This document shows positions 7,630 through 9,197 of a stretch of 9,197 nucleotides of DNA, piece after piece (position 1 is the stretch's first letter; each line of letters starts with the position of its first letter). A program made the position numbers and the translations under genes. The notes below the pieces were generated by a model. It saw only the letters and a list, made by a program, of their open reading frames with translations, was not told the DNA's origin and ran no database searches. This DNA is from Planctomycetaceae bacterium (GTDB taxonomy: Bacteria; Planctomycetota; Planctomycetia; Pirellulales; Pirellulaceae), in contig PADE01000132.1 in assembly GCA_002702965.1 (NCBI GenBank), positions 1 through 9,197 on the forward strand, written 5' to 3'.

Positions 7630-7646
7630 CGACACCACGGGTGTCG
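7630..7646. promoter_or_regulatory. Operator-like inverted repeat CGACACC-ACG-GGTGTCG
   Basis: A perfect 7-bp inverted repeat with a 3-bp centre lies near the middle of the divergent region, overlapping a TCGATCGA palindrome at 7625-7632. A compact dyad between divergent promoters is the usual place for a dimeric repressor or activator to bind. It could also fold as a hairpin in a transcript, but a 3-nt loop is tight and no T-run follows. The symmetry is seen directly; the role is inferred. Confidence 0.35.
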
Positions 7647-7773
7647 CAGGCCCCGCCAGCCGGCACAGGCCATCCGGAAGGGCTGCCCGCTGGAATCACG
7701 CTGAAACTGGAGGTAGGATGACGCTCCTCGCAGACAATCTCCCCTGATTCCAATCGCCCCTGCTTCATTGCAC

Positions 7774-7780
7774 AAAGGAG
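7774..7780 (+). promoter_or_regulatory. Strong Shine-Dalgarno site for the GTG start at 7787
   Basis: AAAGGAG lies 6 nt before the GTG codon of the DUF1080 gene. The codon leads straight into a signal peptide, so the start is well supported despite not being ATG. Confidence 0.75.
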
Positions 7781-7786
7781 TCCTCG

Positions 7787-9094
7787 GTGACACGACGCAT
7801 CTCGCTACTGCTGATACTCGTCATGAGCGGTGCATACACCTGCTCCATGGCCCAGGAAAACAACCATCCGCCCAAAGGTTTCAAGACGCTGTTCAACGGA
7901 CGTGACCTGGCTGGCTGGTACGGCTGGACGACTAAGAACCCCGAACAGCTATGGGCGATGTCCGAAGACGAGCTGGCCCAATACAAGGCGGAGAGCCTCA
8001 AAGACATCAACCAGCACTGGTCGGTTGAAAATGGGGAACTCGTCAATGACGGTTCCGGTCTGTACTTGACCACCGACGAAGAATTCAGCAGTTACGAGTT
8101 TTGGATTGACTACAAGACCGTCCCCAAGGCAGACAGCGGCATCTACTTAAAAGGCGTACCACAGGTCCAAATTTGGGACTACACCGACAAAGGCAAATTT
8201 GGCATTGGCGGCGACAAAGGTTCGGGGGGGCTCTGGAACAACAGCAAAGGGGCCAACGGGAAAGATCCCCTGGTGTTGGCAGACAACCCACTCGGCCAAT
8301 GGAATCGATTCCGGATTCGGCAGATCGGCGCACGGACCTGGGTCTGGCTCAACAGCAAGCTGGTCGTCAACAACGCCATCCTCGAGAACTACTACGATCG
8401 CGCCCGACCGCTGTTCCACCACGGCCCGATCCAGCTGCAAACGCATGGTGGCGAAATTCGCTGGCGGAATGTCTTCATCCGTGAGATCGGTCCCCAGGAA
8501 GCCAATACGATCTTGGGCGGCTCCTCCAAAGACTTGGGTTTTGAGTCGGTCTTCAACGGCAAAGATCTCACCGGCTGGGCTGGTGCCGTCGACAATTACC
8601 AAATCGTCGACGGAGCGATCCAATGCAAGAAAGGCACGGGGGGCAACCTGTTCACCAAGAAAATTTACGGCGACTTCGTGGTCCGGATCGAAATCAAGAT
8701 GCCCCCCGCTGGAAACAACGGGTTGGCGATCCGCTACCCAGGCTCGGGCAACCCGGCCTACCTGGGTATGACCGAACTGCAGGTGCTGGACACGGGTTAT
8801 CCCGGCAAGTTGGCACCTTACCAATTTCACGGCTCGGCATACGGCATGGTCCCTGCCGCTCAGGGATACCTGCAACCCGCCGGGCAATGGAATTTCCAGG
8901 AAGTGACCGTGATCGGTTCGACCATCAAAGTCGAATTGAACGGTAGCGTCATTCTCAACACGGACCTGGGAAAATTAGACGACCCGGAGTTACTCAAACG
9001 TCATCCCGGCAAGACTCTCACCGAAGGCCATTTCGGATTCGCCGGTCACAACGATCCGGTCCAATTCCGGAATATCCACATCAAAGCCCTCTAG
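7787..9094 (+). CDS. Exported tandem DUF1080 (3-keto-disaccharide hydrolase-like) protein
   Basis: This encodes 435 residues from a GTG start with a strong Shine-Dalgarno site. The signal peptide has Arg3-Arg4, a hydrophobic run at 5-13, and a likely cut after SMA (20-22); Cys19 does not sit in a good lipobox. Two copies of the DUF1080 concanavalin-like domain (PF06439) follow. Domain 1 spans about 32-234, from FKTLFNGRDLAGW to RWRNVFIREI; domain 2 spans about 252-434, from FESVFNGKDLTGW to FRNIHIKAL. Both share the FNGxDLxGW opening, a central D/N-S/N-G-[IL] strand (DSGIYLKG and NNGLAIRYPG), a following [VL]Q[IV]xD strand and a closing RN-x-x-I strand. Domain 1 carries an extra charged helical stretch at about 50-70. 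Family members are exported, abundant in planctomycetes and Bacteroidetes, and some hydrolyse 3-keto-glycosides in an oxidation-based route of glycan breakdown; a purely carbohydrate-binding role is the alternative. The divergent PSD1-type neighbour fits saccharide catabolism. Family call is strong; substrate unknown. Confidence 0.93.
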   Translation: MTRRISLLLILVMSGAYTCSMAQENNHPPKGFKTLFNGRDLAGWYGWTTKNPEQLWAMSEDELAQYKAESLKDINQHWSVENGELVNDGSGLYLTTDEEFSSYEFWIDYKTVPKADSGIYLKGVPQVQIWDYTDKGKFGIGGDKGSGGLWNNSKGANGKDPLVLADNPLGQWNRFRIRQIGARTWVWLNSKLVVNNAILENYYDRARPLFHHGPIQLQTHGGEIRWRNVFIREIGPQEANTILGGSSKDLGFESVFNGKDLTGWAGAVDNYQIVDGAIQCKKGTGGNLFTKKIYGDFVVRIEIKMPPAGNNGLAIRYPGSGNPAYLGMTELQVLDTGYPGKLAPYQFHGSAYGMVPAAQGYLQPAGQWNFQEVTVIGSTIKVELNGSVILNTDLGKLDDPELLKRHPGKTLTEGHFGFAGHNDPVQFRNIHIKAL

Positions 9095-9124
9095 ACGCGA
9101 CCAATGCGATTGCCTGTCCACCAC

Positions 9125-9151
9125 GCCGCGTCGCCGAATGGGCGGCGCGGC
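9125..9151 (+). terminator. Strong hairpin 30 bp after the DUF1080 gene, likely terminator
   Basis: GCCGCGTCGCC (9125-9135) pairs with GGCGGCGCGGC (9141-9151) around the 5-nt loop GAATG, giving an 11-bp stem with a single T-G pair. Its place 30 bp past the stop codon fits a transcription terminator. No T-run follows, so it would be of the U-poor kind or act only as a 3'-end stabilising structure. The rest of 9095-9197 shows no gene or other recognisable element. Confidence 0.5.
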
Positions 9152-9197
9152 ACACTGTGGACAACGTCGCGTGGCCTGCCCACGTAGGCACGCGTGG

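Larger units (their letters stand above)
7558..7786. promoter_or_regulatory. Divergent intergenic region between PSD1-type and DUF1080 genes
   Basis: These 229 bp separate two divergently transcribed genes for exported proteins and should hold both promoters. On the minus strand TACAAT (7602-7607) is a fair -10 match placed about 45 bp before the PSD1-type start, but no good -35 stands before it. The region also holds a TCGATCGA octamer (7625-7632), a 7-3-7 dyad (7630-7646), and on the plus strand a GGAGGT followed by a nine-codon reading frame (7718-7747). No convincing plus-strand promoter or known riboswitch was recognised. Confidence 0.5.

Noticed and set aside
7621..7760. Riboswitch in the DUF1080 leader
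   Set aside because: The segment is GC-rich and can form short stems, but no conserved core of a known riboswitch class was recognised.
8147..8887. 246-codon minus-strand open frame opposite the DUF1080 gene
   Set aside because: It lies wholly within a well-supported gene on the other strand and shows no family motif.
9156..9164. TGTGGACAA as a DnaA box
   Set aside because: It differs from the consensus TGTGGATAA at one base, it is alone, and there is no AT-rich stretch or dnaA/dnaN context.

Overview
The window looks like a chromosomal stretch of a planctomycete, most likely of the Pirellulales type. Three of its five genes belong to families that are hallmarks of, or strongly expanded in, Planctomycetota: a cytochrome-type DUF1549/DUF1553 ('PSD1') protein, a DUF1570 protein and a DUF1080 protein. 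The DNA is moderately GC-rich, two genes have GTG starts behind clear Shine-Dalgarno sites, and MnmA carries extra residues ahead of its GCCS motif. This assignment is inferred from gene content, not from a marker phylogeny.

Layout: (1) 1-1008 (+) is the 3' part of mnmA, cut by the window edge. (2) 1072-2232 (-) is an exported DUF1570 protein with a complete HExxH...E zinc-peptidase signature, convergent with mnmA. (3) 2419-5034 (-) is a complete mutS. (4) 5143-7557 (-) is an exported haem-binding PSCyt1/DUF1549/DUF1553 protein. (5) 7558-7786 is a divergent intergenic region with a 7-3-7 dyad. (6) 7787-9094 (+) is an exported protein with two tandem DUF1080 domains. (7) 9095-9197 holds a strong hairpin just after the last gene.

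Two genes, mnmA (tRNA U34 thiolation) and mutS (mismatch repair), are housekeeping. The divergent PSD1-type and DUF1080 pair fits the planctomycete programme of extracytoplasmic polysaccharide breakdown, where haem proteins and DUF1080 proteins (now linked to 3-keto-glycoside hydrolysis) often sit together. The three minus-strand genes could be co-transcribed, but the 108 and 186 bp gaps leave room for separate promoters. I see no tRNA or rRNA gene, CRISPR array, insertion sequence, integrase or phage gene. The most curious non-coding signal is the palindromic octamer TCGATCGA, found five times, including a pair 25 bp apart upstream of the DUF1570 gene and one copy in the divergent promoter region. 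I find no convincing evidence of a novel multi-gene system here; the region is mostly ordinary planctomycete genome.
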